Origin: Armillaria gallica
Lineage: Eukaryota; Basidiomycota; Agaricomycetes; Agaricales; Physalacriaceae
Direction: 5' to 3'
Length of the DNA: 64,000 bases
Assembly (NCBI GenBank): GCA_037576215.1
Contig: JBANDB010000012.1
Location: 2,108,001 to 2,172,000, forward strand
In this document: positions 25,417 to 37,476 of the stretch, one piece after another
How positions within the stretch are numbered: the first letter of the stretch is position 1
How the letters are laid out: the number at the start of each line of letters is the position of its first letter
Program-made: the position numbers and the translations under genes
The notes under the pieces: generated by a model
Told to the model about the DNA's origin: nothing
The model's database searches: none
The model's input: only the letters and a program-made list of their open reading frames with translations

Positions 25417-28400
25417 CTACATCCGAGTGGCAGTAGAGAACAATCCCATGGCAGGAGCACTCCCGTATCTAGACTCACTCTGTTCTCCCCCCTCCCATGG
25501 ATGTGGTGTGGAGACCCATGGTCGAGTCGGAGCCTTTTTAGACGTGCTAACGGTGATTGGCTTCCTCGAACCTTGACTTGAAGTCGCCACCACCAAATGC
25601 GACGTGCGAGGCGCAATCCTATCATTCTTGACAATTAGCTGACAGGGTGTACAACCTTTCAAATCCTGCATGTGGACGTCGGCACCATATCTGAGCAGTA
25701 ATTCCAAGATGTCATGCCCAACGCTGGCAGACTCCTGCGGAAACTGCCTGCGATTACAAAGGGGACCCGTGTCACGACCTAGGATATGGAGAGGCGTCTT
25801 TCCCTCCTTGTCGCGTGCATTGACGTTCAAGCCGACTCGACATTCCAGCAGTACCTTTACCGTCCGAACGAGATTGTTGAAGAATCGGCTTTTCCCCACC
25901 AGAATGTGTAGAGGCGTTTTACCGTCAGCATCTTGAGCATCCGGGCTTGCACCGCCATGTAGAAGTATCTGCAAAGCATTATTGTCTGGCATCTCGTTCA
26001 TCATCAGAATATGAAGGCACGTTGCTCTGTTCTTGTTTGGGATGTTCGGGTCGCCATGAGTGATGAGGAGCATTTGCAGTGTATACTTATCAACCCAGTT
26101 ACACCTTGACGCGCAATGGAGAGCTGTGTCTCCTTGGACATCAGAGATGTTGGGATTTGCTCCCTTTCGAAGGAGTAACTGGATAGGTGACTCTGGGTGG
26201 AAATGGTCTGGGATAAACTTATCTCGCGCCGCCCCTTGTTTCGCAGTATAGTGCAATGCCGTACGACCGCGATTATCGACAGCATTGACGTCTGCATTTG
26301 CTTCGAGAAGCAACTGTATGCAGTCGTATCCATCATCGGCGACTGCAGAACATCTGAGAAGACGACCTGCGGCGTAATGGAGAGGTGTCCGACCAAATTT
26401 GTCGCGTTTCGTGACACTGAACCCGCCATAGGGGGGCTGGACTGGGCCACCGTAGGTAACCAGGTAGCTCATTATATTAGAGCAAGATAGACCTGCTGCG
26501 ATGTGTAATGTCATATAGTACCCAATGTCAACTTCGTCATTGTCGCTATTTCGCCTTAGTTCAAGGTAATTCCCAGGAAACGCAACAGCACTCACTGCAA
26601 CATGCCTGGAATAGGCGAAGTCCTCATAGACAACATTGTAAGAAAACTGTGCGTCAAGCCCCCTAATTCAGGATTATCCTTGTCGTCTGCATTGTAACAA
26701 GAGACTAGGACTCCGAACATATTCTGATAACTCGGGGCATGGATCAGGCCCTTTGGTCCTCCTGTCAAGTAGGGACAAAGACTTGAAGCATGACTGGAAA
26801 ATTATGTGGTGTGCGAAAGACAGAGAACGGAATAAGAAGAATGTGGACAAATGTGGGGAGGATTGCATTTCATCGGAGTTGCCACTCGAGGGGTTCACCA
26901 GAAAGTCTTTCACAGATGTGTGAATGAACTGTATGGTGGGCACCGTTTTGGAATCCTTGTCCTTCGAATACGGAGTAGCAGTGAACTCAACGAGATTCGC
27001 ACAGTCCGAAATCAAACCGTTGCGATTTGTTACCACCATCGACGAGTCCCAATGATCGGACATTTCATCAACCGCTATGGCGTGGCGAACTAGCTCAACA
27101 TTCAACCCGGGGGAACCAGCGCAAATCAGCCATCGAAAGACGCGTTGTACGCGTTTTCGACGCTTGTCATCAAGATGGTATATGTGGTCAAGAGACCGAA
27201 TATAGGTCGCATCTAGACTCCGTGGCAGCTCCTGCAGTGACATTCGGATGTCATGGTCAGTGCGTTGTTCGGCGAGGTGTTGAACCTGCAGTCGCACCCA
27301 AAGGAACCTACACGGAAACCATAATCAGTATCTCTTGCAGACAAGACGGGGAAATTTTGTGAATTACATTCCCTCGGCGCTTCTGATCAGAGTCTCGATA
27401 ATTTCGGTCCAGAGGGAGACGTCTCTAATCTCGATCACTGGCCCAAAGTCACGGTCCGGGTTGGCCTCGTCATCAACGGTGACGATACACTGTCGTATAT
27501 ACTGTTCGATATCAGGATTTACGTCGCGGGCAGTCACCACTATCGATTGGACACGTCCCTCGAAGGCCCGTTGAATAAGAGGAGCGTTAGGGCGAGTTGT
27601 AACTAAGATCGATGCTTGGCGAGATAGTGAGAACAGAAACGGAAGTAAATGCTGCAAGGTAACGGCGGGGCACTCATCAAGTGCATTGATGACAATATAA
27701 CTTCGGCCGAGACCCTCCAACACAATGTTGAGCAGAACTTTCAGGTCCGAGACTGCCACAGGAAGGTCGTATTTGTCATCCAGAGTATTCATGGCCAGTG
27801 AGTTAGCCGGGAGGAGAGACAAGAGCTGATAAGTAATCGTTCCCAGAATGTTCAAAGGGTCTATTTTACTCGTCTGGTCATGTCCGCAATATAAATAGGC
27901 AACTGCGATGTTGGTATTGACGTTCTCCATGGATTTGAGATTATTTACGATGACCGAGCTAACGAGGCAACATTCAAGTAAGCTCGTGCATTCGACGTAT
28001 CCTAGAATCCATACTTACGCTAATACCGTCTTGCCTATTCCGACTGTGCATGATAATGAGTGGGCTCGGCACCAGAGATAAATATGACGCCGCACGTTTT
28101 CCACGAACCCATAGCAGGTTATTTATTTCGGTCCGGCATTTCCGCCAGAGCTGATAGGGCTTTGTGCGTAAGAGCCATTGTCCCGGGGCTGGACGACCAG
28201 AAAATATGGCAGTGCAAGATTCATGCTTGTCTTGATACTCGATGTGGGGGATGTTCCCGAGAAGCCTTTGTTTCGTAAGTTCTATAACCGTTCTCACATC
28301 GGAACTATCATAACGGACGGCTGGACGCACCCAATTTAGCAATCATTTCTCGTTCGTCCTTATTTTTGGCCCTTTCTCGATCTTCGTTGGCGCTCTGGCG

Positions 28401-28530
28401 CTGTTCATGCTCCCTGACTTGTCTTTCAAGGCTAACCTTGCTTTCCAGATTCGTCGTCGTTGCCTTGAATTTTTGGATCACCTCATCTAACTGTGAAGTG
28501 ATCCAGGGATTTAGAGACCTTATAAATATG

Positions 28531-28812
28531 TGTTGGAAGGAGTACTCCCCTAGGAGCACTCTGTACTGGAGTACGGGATACTTATTCGGATGTCATGGAC
28601 GCGTTCTGTGTATTTGGTCTTGTTATATCCACGTGACTGTTACGATACGTATATATACACATTCCCTTCTTTCCTTACTCCTCAGTCGTTCTCATCACTG
28701 TCCGAGATCCTGAGGAGGTACGTTTTCTCTCTTACCGTATTCTACCGCCCTTTTACTTACTGTACCTCTAGCTCACGTATTCGTGTCATTGGTACAGGTT
28801 CACTGTCCAATA
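28531..28812 (+). repeat. Left (5') LTR of the Copia element
   Basis: 282 bp, identical to the right LTR except for one C/T difference. It should carry the element's promoter. The first bases after it (GGTTATGGGTTTAC) are where a primer-binding site is expected, but I cannot assign a tRNA. Confidence 0.93.
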
Positions 28813-28886
28813 GGTTATGGGTTTACTTTGACGACGCCTAGCCAATACACGACTTGGACATCGACGACTCGCCTTTTTCTGTTTCT

Positions 28887-29261
28887 ATCATTTGCATTTT
28901 GCATCCACGGTACCATATTCGGTATATTTCTCGCAGCTCCGACGACCATTCCCGAGCTTACGGCCGCTACAGACGACTTTCCTGTATCCCGCCCTTGTCT
29001 ACTTCGATGCATACATCCATATTCTGGTCATATTTTGCGCATATATTCATGTACAGAACTCCAACTGACAGATTTCGTCCTTCGGTCATGCCTGTACATG
29101 AATATATGCGCAAAATATGACCAGAATATGGATGTATGCGTCGAAGTAGACAAGGGCGGGATACAGGAAAGTTGTCTGTAGTGGCCGTAAGCTCGGGAAT
29201 GGTCGTTGGAGCTGCGAGAAATATACCGAATATGGTACCATGGATGCAAAATGCAAATGAT
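28887..29261 (+). repeat. Long inverted repeat (hairpin) in the Copia leader and gag start
   Basis: Arms 28887-29056 and 29092-29261, 170 bp each, with a 35-nt loop. The arms differ at five positions, all transitions. In the plus-strand transcript four of these become G-U pairs and one an A-C mismatch. The right arm contains the first ATG of the gag frame (29136). Confidence 0.95.
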
Positions 29262-32200
29262 CAACATCCTCCACCTCTCCACGCCCCGGCTCCTCCTGGT
29301 TCGCAACCCCCGTTTCCTCCGTTCGTGCCACATGGACGTCCGGGACCTTTTTTGTTTAATTCTTTTGATAATAATTCTCAATTTACTCCTTCTGGCTCGT
29401 TTCCGTCTCGCCCTACGTTTCCTGTAGATACCTCACATCAGTCCCAGTCCCAGGCTGCACCTACCTCTTCGCAATGGCACCAGCAGCCTGGCCGTGGTCA
29501 TTTCTCCTCTAGTGTACCTAATAACCGTCATCATCATTCCCAACAATCACAAAACAACCATCGCAATCGCCCAAATTATAACAATAATAACAACAACGAA
29601 AATTTTAACAATAGCTTTTCTCATAATAACATTCCTTTACATTACCAACACGTTTCCAATTTGACTACTTTTTCTTCTAATACTTCTTCTTCTATCCCTT
29701 CGACGACGTCCATTACGCAGTTAACAGGACGAGCTACCTGGACGGCCTGGTTGCGTGGAGTTCAGTCTGTTGCAGATATCCTTGGTCTGCTTCCCCATAT
29801 CAACGAGGACTCTCCTGACTTCGTTACTTCGGATCCCTTGCGGCGTGCTTCTTATCCCCCTTTGGTGGATGATTGGTCTTCGCCTCAGGATTGGGAGGTT
29901 CATCTTGCATGGAGGAAACATGACGCAATGATGATGCATGTACTGACTTCTCGTCTCTCCGACGAGGTGTCGTCAGCTGTTCCTATGGTCAACGATCTTC
30001 GCAACACTGGCGTGCTCTTTACAGCTCGCGATATGTTTGCTCGGCTCCAGCGTCTGTATGGCCTCGGGGACTACATTCAGGCTAATGCGGCGATGGAATC
30101 CCTTTGTTCTTTCACGATGGACATGCGGAACATCCCCAAGTATACACAGCGTTGGCGCTCAACTATGCTCGCTCTTCGCGCAGAGAGCTATCCTGTTGTA
30201 TACATCGAAGCGGTCTTGACGTTTGTGAGGAACCTTCCTGAGGACGATCGTGGGTGGTTTATGTCGCTTCGCCAAGAAATCACTCAAGACTGTGGATTGT
30301 ATCCTAACAACATTGGCTACGATTATCTCATTTCCATTGTTGGCCGGGTTACTGATCTTGACACCCAATGGTGCCTTTCGAAACAATCAAAGCGTACTTG
30401 TCATCAAAAATGCGATGTCTACGGCCTGCAGAGCCATTCCACGGAGCAGCATGATCCTTCAAAACAATGTGCCGGTGATTCCTCTACCAAGAACCCCTCT
30501 CAATCCAATGCACAATTTACTACTCAGCGTCGCCCCCCCAATCCTCCTATACATCGTGCAAATTACACGGATACCCAGGATACTTCCCCTTCTGATAATG
30601 ATGTCGCCCCTCTAGACAGCGATGACTATGCCACTGTTGCCGTACCTTACACGGATTGTACTGTCGATAGTGTTAACGACAACATTGTTTTCGTTTGCAT
30701 GGGTGCCTCCATTTTAAGTTCATCTGCGCAAGCTTCGACATGGTTTTATGATGGCCTCAAGGATGGTTCTTTTGCGGCCCTATCCCTTTTGGTTAAGACC
30801 ATGCTCGATTCTGGGTGTACAACTCACATTTTCAAGGAGAGGAGATACTTCTGGTCCTACCGTGAGGATGAGGCTGTTGATGTTCGGACTGCGAACTGCG
30901 GTGTCCTCAGCACCAAGGCTCGTGGCGAGATTCGCATTCATGTTCATTGCACGAATGGTATTCGGGTTGTGGTATGGCTCCTTGACTGTCTCCATGCACC
31001 TGATGTCCCCATGAACCTCATTTCCGTGGGAGCGCTCACTGAACGGAAAATGTACCTTCTGTTCGGTAATAATTGGACGTCCATCAATTTTCCCAAAGAT
31101 CATCCTATGCTGTCCAGCGCCAGATTTTCTGCGACTGTCCTCGGTCGTTTGTCGTTCTTGGACTGTGAGATTCTGGAACCCTCCCTCGCAGATGCCAATC
31201 CTCTTGAATCTTGCGCGATGGGCATGCCCGAACCTTTTAAGCGTTCAAAACCAAATCGTCATACTTGGCATTGTAGGCTTGGACATCCTGGTCAAGATCT
31301 GACTACCAAGGTCTTGAATGGGGACTGTGCTACGGGAATCGTATCTCACGGGCTCAAGACGAAGCTTGTCTGTCCTTCCTGTCTCGTCGGGAAGCATGCG
31401 CAAAAACCTTTTGAGCACAACGGACATCGTGCTGAGTTTGTTAACGAGCTGATTCACATTGATACCTGTGGTCCTTTCCCTACGGCTTCTCCTCAGGGTG
31501 CCCACTACTTCTTCGCAATGCTGGAGGACAAGACGACTGCTGCTGAGGTACAAATGATGCCTTTCGACACTTCGAGACAACAGTTGCCAAATGGGAGAGG
31601 ATCTCTGGTAGGCCTGTCATGTTCATGCGCTCCGACAATGCGCCCGAGTTCGTTGAAAGCGAGATGGGGGAATTCCTTCGTAAGAAGGGAATCTGCCATC
31701 AACAGTGTGTCCCATATGCGCATCAACAGAATGGGAAGATTGAGCGATTTATTTGCACAATCGAGGAGCGAGCGCTTACTCTTCTTGCTCACTCAGGCTT
31801 GCCTGCTTCTTTCCTGGCTGATGTGATTCTTACTGTTGCTTACCTCTACATGCGTCTTCCAAACTCTTCCATCCCTAAGGGCACTACACCTTATGAACAG
31901 CTTTATTCGAAGAAGCCTGATCTGGGACATCTTCGAGTATGGGGATGCCGTTGCTGGGTAACCATTCCCCGAGAGAAACGCACCAAGGGAGGTCCTAAGA
32001 TGTTCAAAGGCATTTTTGTTCGCTACGAGGATGAACGCATCGGTTGGTGGGTTCGTGATCTCAAGGGCAAGTATCACTTCTCCAGAGATGTCGAGTTTGA
32101 TGAAGATACTCCTGGTAAGCTCAGCTTGAAGCGCTGTATGATGGATCCTCCTTCCGACATTGCTTCTGATGACTCTCCCCCTGTTCCTTCCCCTCTCGAC

Positions 32201-34027
32201 ACACCACTTCCTAACTCTTCCCCTCCTGACACTTGCCCTTCCAGGGCAATTAAATCCACTGAAAAGGGCACTGAATGGCAGGCTCAGCTTTTGCATACCC
32301 ATGAAAGGGCTAGACTTCGGAGACAGACTCCTGTGGGTAAGGCTGCAGTTGATGCAGCTGCATTGTTGACTGCCCACATGGTTGCACCTGCTGACAAGTA
32401 TTTCTCTCTTGAATCTTTGGATTCCTTGATGACTACATCCTATCCCACTGTCTTCCTGACTCAGTCTTTCCCTTACCGTTCTTTGGCACCCCGTGTTTGG
32501 GATTTGACCAAACCCCCGGTCACCTTTTCAAGAGGCTTTGGCTAGACCTGATTGCGATGCTTGGCGCAAGGCCATGGATACTGAGAAGAATGCTATGGAT
32601 GATCTTGGCGTGTTCGATTCTGCTCCCATTCTAGTTTTGCCTAAAGGAAAGAACACAATTGGTCTCCGATGGGTCTTCGTCTGGAAAGAGATCAAGGATT
32701 CTAAAATTCCCAAAGCTCACATTGTTGCACTTGGTCACCATCAACACCTGGATGACTATGGAACACCTATGCCCCAGTTGCCAAAATTACTAGCATTCAC
32801 ATTGTCCTGGCATTTGCTGCACGTGAAGATCTAGAACTCTATACATTTGATGTCTGCACTGCCTTCTTGAATGCGCCTCTTCATGAAGAGGTGTATGTGA
32901 AGCAAATCCTGGCTATCCTCTCGAAAATCCAAAATCCGCCCAGCATCTGCTTAAAGCTATCTATGGCTTGAAGCAATCACCCCATGAGTGGTTCAGGGAG
33001 TTCTCTTCCATCCTCATTGCTCTGGGATTGTCATCCTGTCCTGTTGACGAGGCAGTCTTCACGGGCCAATGGTTAAAAACCAATCCTCATCCAACCCTAT
33101 CAATGCTGACTGATGGTTCTGACATCTATATCATCATCCCCATTCACGTCGATGACGGTCTTGCCACTACGAATTCCAAAGATCTGTATGCGTGGTTGAT
33201 CAATGCCCTGAATCATCGCTTCTCTATAAAGAATTTGGGTGCTGCTTCTATGTTCCTTGGCATAAGATTGAGCAAGATAGGCCCACTCATAAGCTCTGGC
33301 TCTCCCAGAAGCATTTTGTCATGGATCTTCTTGCGATGCATAATATGCTCCAGTGCACAAAATCTTCCGTTCCCCTCCATTCTAAGCTTGACAAACTCAT
33401 GCCCCTGCCTGACAACGTGCTGCCGGATGTCGCTGATGCAGATATCCAGTTATTATTTCAAAGTCTCACTGGTTCTTACATCTACCTCGCTGTCATGACC
33501 TGACCAGATCTTGCATTCACTGCCATGGCGCTTGGTCAATTCAATGCATGTCCAAATCGTGCTCTACTTGCGCTGCGAAGGGTGTCCTGTGATACCTTAA
33601 TGCTACCTCTGACTGGTCTCTTGAGTATGGGGGTGCATACTTGCAGAGAAGGTTGGGCCAGATGCTGTCGTTCGTTCTGATCTTGCTTTGGTGGATGCGG
33701 ATTGGGCTTCGGATAAGCGTGACCGCAAGAGTATTTCTGGTTTTGGGGTTTTCCTCTATGGGCAGCTTGATTTCTTGGTCCAGCACGAAGCAGAAATCAG
33801 TCTCACTGTCCTCAACAGAGTCAGAGTATATGGCGTTGACTCATGTACTGAAGGAACTGCTGTGGATATGGATGTTCCTTCATTTGCAGAAGCTTCCTAT
33901 TCCTCATCCGTTCCCTATTGGGTCCGACAATCAGGCTTCTCTTGAAGTGGCTTCCTCATATAGCTCGACAAGTCGGATGAAACATATCGATATCCGTTAT
34001 CATTTCATTCGAGAGCACTTGTACTGA
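29136..34027 (+). pseudogene. Copia gag-pol polyprotein, interrupted by frame breaks
   Basis: The gag region starts at 29136 with a Pro- and Asn-rich stretch. A UBN2-like gag segment lies at about 29,730-30,390. I see no clear CCHC zinc knuckle. Protease: LDSGCTTHIF (about 30,806). Integrase: HCRLGHPG, CPSCLVGK, HIDTCGPF, MRSDNAPEF and NGKIER (the D, D, E residues, 31,280-31,740). Reverse transcriptase: LRWVFVWKE, YTFDVCTAFLNAPLHEEVYVKQ, YGLKQSPHEW and HVDDGLA (32,660-33,170). RNase H: VDADWASDKRDRKSISGF, SLSSTESEYMAL and KHIDIRYHFIREHL (33,690-34,020). Frame breaks near 31,575, 32,530, 32,757 and 32,910, and in the connection region near 33,280-33,620 with a stop at 33,501, split it. Most are one-base changes in homopolymers, which fits badly with nearly identical LTRs unless some are sequence errors. 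Confidence 0.85.
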
Positions 34028-34163
34028 CAAGTTCATCACTCATTGGGTGCCAACCCTCGACATGACCGCTGATGTTCTGACAAAACCTCTCGCTTCCTGC
34101 TTCATGCCAAACATTCCCTCTTCTTAGGGCTTGTTGCTAAGTGAGGACATCCGAATGGGGGTG

Positions 34164-34445
34164 TGTTGGAAGGAGTACTCCCCTAGGAGCACTCTGTACT
34201 GGAGTACGGGATACTTATTCGGATGTCATGGACGCGTTCTGTGTATTTGGTCTTGTTATATCCACGTGACTGTTACGATACGTATATATACACATTCCCT
34301 TCTTTCCTTACTCCTCAGTCGTTCTCATCACTGTCTGAGATCCTGAGGAGGTACGTTTTCTCTCTTACCGTATTCTACCGCCCTTTTACTTACTGTACCT
34401 CTAGCTCACGTATTCGTGTCATTGGTACAGGTTCACTGTCCAATA
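34164..34445 (+). repeat. Right (3') LTR of the Copia element
   Basis: 282 bp, preceded directly by the purine-rich GAATGGGGGTG and followed by the target-site duplication ATATG. Confidence 0.93.
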
Positions 34446-35179
34446 ATATGTAAACAGAGCCTGCGTGAAGAACACATTAGTAGCCGATTTCAATCACAAT
34501 GGAAAGCTGAAAAAGATACTTCGTGATATTTGACCAGGGCCATAGAAGCAACGGTGTACGACCTTGCACACGCCCAAGATTGCGCCATATACATCTGCTA
34601 GGGCCTGTGTGGCCAATTCAGTAGTAGTTGAGGTGTAGCTATATGAGTGCCGTACCGTCTGAACTACATCCGAGTCCTGGTATAATAGAGTAGCGTATTG
34701 GTGGTAGGAATGGAGCTCCCGGGAAATAACCTCTAGAACTGAAACAATCTTGTTGAAGTAGCGTGAGTGACCGGACAGAGTCTAGAGCAATGAGGCACAT
34801 CTTTAGTCACCGCGAGGACTCGAAGTGCAATGGCGAGATGACCAACCTCGATGATGAATCTAATGCATCCCCAGACTATTCCCCCAATTGCTGGATGGGA
34901 GGAAACACCCTGATCTACGGCGGTAAAAAATTGTCGAAGTGGCTCGATGATTTTTGAGTTCCAGTAGTCTACAGATCGATGCAATTTACTGGCTTCTTGA
35001 TAGTTATTCTGTTGTCCTTGAATGAAGTCGACAATTTCCTGTGGATCAGACGCTTGAAACCATGGCAACCCGGGTTTAACACCGAGATTGTCTAGATGTT
35101 TTTGTAGGGCGAGTTCGAAGGCTCCGTTGCGTATTCGAGGTGCAGGCGGCGGGGGCGCAAAATGAAGGCCAGGTGGCAT

Positions 35180-36582
35180 GATGTGGGGGATTTAGACAGC
35201 AAGACCTGAACCATCCCTGGTTGCATTCATTATAGAGGCAGTTCGCTGCCGTTGCTTCCATACAGGAAATGATGGTATGGATAGGCGCCCATTATGCATG
35301 TACATGTGTCTGCAAGGCACCTAAGAGACTAGTACTATTCGCCGAATGCGTCTGAGGCCTGGTCAGGCCAGCACAATTAGTCCATGCCGACTATTGCCCC
35401 CTACAGATCTTCTGCGTGTTCACTTTCATCTATCCCGGCTCTTTACGCGATCCTTACTACCTTCTATCTATTCGATGGTTACCCTAAAAAATCTACATCC
35501 AAATAAACAGCACTCACTAGCTCATCTTTAGTTTATTGATTGCTGTGTAGTCTGGTCAGAAAGAGCGGTGCTTAAAGTTTTATCAATAAATCGAAACGCA
35601 AGAGTGACAAATGGTCGAATAAGAGAAGTTGAGTTCTCCATGAATTTGAAAACGCCAAGTGGTGGTCATCTTTTTAACAGATTTCCTTCCACGGATTGTT
35701 GTTGGGTACATTGCATGTATTTTGTGGGGTACAAAAATGACTCAGGAAGGCAAAGGAAAGTTAACGAGCAAAGATCACCATGGAGATCATCCTATCGAGG
35801 ACAGATAGAGAAAAGGCTATCACGGCTTCAAGTTGTCGACGTCGTTCGCTGGTGACTGCGCACTGTTATTCCAAAGGCGATGGCAGGTTAGATGTAACTT
35901 GCACGCTGTCGTAGTAGTTCAACAAGTTGACTCTCCGCCACTTTCTCGTCACTACGACACCTATAAGAAGAATCGGCGTCGTCAATACGAGACAAAGGCA
36001 CCCTACCCCTTCTCCTTGTTTCCCGACCCAGAGCCGGCGTAGCTTCGTGACCGCTTCAAACGCTTGTCTGCATGTAGGTGTCATTGCCATCGTAAAGACT
36101 TCCCACGTCCGGGATGCCATCTACAGATGATCCAGAGCTATAGGGAAGTGGTGCGGGTAAACGTCCTGACACGACATCGTCATTGAACCAGGGTCCCACG
36201 GGGCGTATAGGCATACTCTTGGATCTAAGGCGATTTGCGCTAGTGCTATTGATATCGAGACAGCGGATAAAACGAAACGGGAGCCTACCTTATTCTACAA
36301 CAGAGAAGCAGTGGATGAACCAGAGATATTGTGAGAGTCGGTAACCTCCCCTTGAAGTTTGACTTTGGGTTTTGCCGGTATTAGTCAAAATAGCGTGCTA
36401 TGAATGAGCAGATGATCCAGGAAGGGATGAGTCGGGACAGACACAATGAAGTAACAGAACTATTAGACTAACCGCAAAACACCCACGGCATCTTCAGTAG
36501 AACACGCCGATGTTTAGAAGCTGGTCGAAAAGCCAGTGAATATGGAGGCAGGGAATACATTTCAGCGAGTAATCCCACACCA
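35180..36582. other. Upstream region of STAND copy A, no further gene recognised
   Basis: The first 130 bp or so (to about 35,310) are similar to the region upstream of STAND copy B (46,700-46,965), so the duplicated unit includes promoter sequence. The remainder shows only short frames with no recognisable domain. Confidence 0.5.
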
Positions 36583-37152
36583 TCAAGTATTTATCCCCTC
36601 CGTCTGCCCATAGGCCGTCTCAGTGAAACCTCCGTTCCCTGCCCCTTCATCGGAAATCAGAAGGGGCGTTGTATCCAATTCGAGAGACCTTAGTATCGCT
36701 TGGACATTGATTAGCTGTTGAGATGCTGGGGTTCTTCGCCTCATGACAGCCGTAATGTCGTGTGAAGTCGACGAGGTAGTTGAGAGCTAGATCACAGGTC
36801 ACAAAAGGGAATAGTAAGACCTGAGAATCGAGACGATAGAGGAAACGCGTACGGAATCGTTGACTTCACAACGCCCCCATTTTCAATCATTGAATCTCCC
36901 GACACTGCGGTAACAGGGACCCCAGGCCTTGTGAATAGTCAACTGGGAAACTTCAGGGTGATGTACGTAGTCGCTGGGATCGGAAAGGTAACCAGCAAGA
37001 ATCTTCCAAACGTTGCTTGCCAGACTAGGTGCGAAAAAGGTATCGTCCCTCGTCAGGCGGCAGCGCTGCGGCAGACCGGTATTTGCGGCAAACTGCGCCC
37101 GGTTATTCGGGCCAGCCGGCACTTGACTTTCTTCCATGGGCTCTGAAAACAA
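36583..37152 (-). CDS. Unrecognised minus-strand gene, possibly partial
   Basis: I do not recognise a family. One open exon (37152-36883) reads RLTRDDTFFAPSLASNVWKI... DPSDYVHHPEVSQLTIHKAWGPCYR. Downstream, open sequence ends TPASQQLINVQAILRSLELD TTPLLISDEGAGNGGFTETAYGQ and stops at 36583. Composition and lack of low complexity look coding. Frames between the two parts do not join without an intron that I cannot place with certainty, so this may be a decayed gene. It sits between STAND copy A and the first DUF6534 gene. Confidence 0.35.
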
Positions 37153-37476
37153 GACCGAAGCGTCGCCTCCCCAAGTTACGCGGAAGGGATAGTGTCTGCT
37201 CCGCCCTGCGTTCTCTCTTTGACACTATACAGATACTTCAGCTTCCGGGAATTATGGGAATGATCATCAGGCATGGGTTCCACGTGCACAATTACATTGG
37301 TGAAACTCTACATCTTTCTAGGTTTCACTGTATTCAATAGATATCCGTCGCTAGACTGCGGAGAAGACCGATTTACATATTATTTAATCAAAAGTCTCTC
37401 CGTGGGCGATATAAAGGGATCAGCTCTCCCAGAAATCTTAGCATCATCTCTCCTGTCTTCAATCTCGTATCCTACG

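Larger units (their letters stand above)
28531..34445 (+). mobile_element. Ty1/Copia LTR retrotransposon inserted in STAND copy A
   Basis: Complete element of about 5.9 kb with two 282-bp LTRs beginning TGTTGGAAGG and ending TGTCCAATA, differing by one base (CCGAG versus CTGAG). It is flanked by a 5-bp duplication ATATG (28526-28530 and 34446-34450). The empty site is preserved in STAND copy B at about 45,970 (TTATAAATATGTGAAC). A purine-rich stretch GAATGGGGGTG (34153-34163) just before the right LTR fits a polypurine tract. Domain order protease, integrase, reverse transcriptase, RNase H is that of the Copia group. The near-identical LTRs imply a recent insertion. It lies antisense to its host gene. 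Confidence 0.95.
25417..35179 (-). pseudogene. NACHT-ankyrin STAND gene, copy A, split by a Copia insertion
   Basis: STAND NTPases of this type act in fungi as sensors for non-self recognition. The N-terminal part lies at 35179-34446 (ALQKHLDNLGVKPGLPWFQ..., SVDYWNSKIIEPLRQFFTAVDQGVSSHPAIGGIVWGCIRFIIE), a segment common before fungal NACHT domains. The Copia element occupies 28531-34445. Coding then resumes at 28530 with LNPWITSQLDEVIQKF and a charged coiled coil, a P-loop (GIGKTVLA, about 28,030), Walker B-like NALDECPA (about 27,690), a helical region, and about eight ankyrin repeats (GRTPLHYAA, GRTALHYTA, GDTALHCAS, GKTPLHILV) to 25417. Relative to copy B it has an 8-bp deletion near 26,697 that shifts the frame between the helical and ankyrin parts. 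Together with the insertion this makes it non-functional as one protein. Confidence 0.85.

Noticed and set aside
31560..31620. Programmed ribosomal frameshift in Copia
   Set aside because: The break lies inside the integrase domain, not at a gag-pol border, and is one of several one-base changes, so a programmed site is unlikely.
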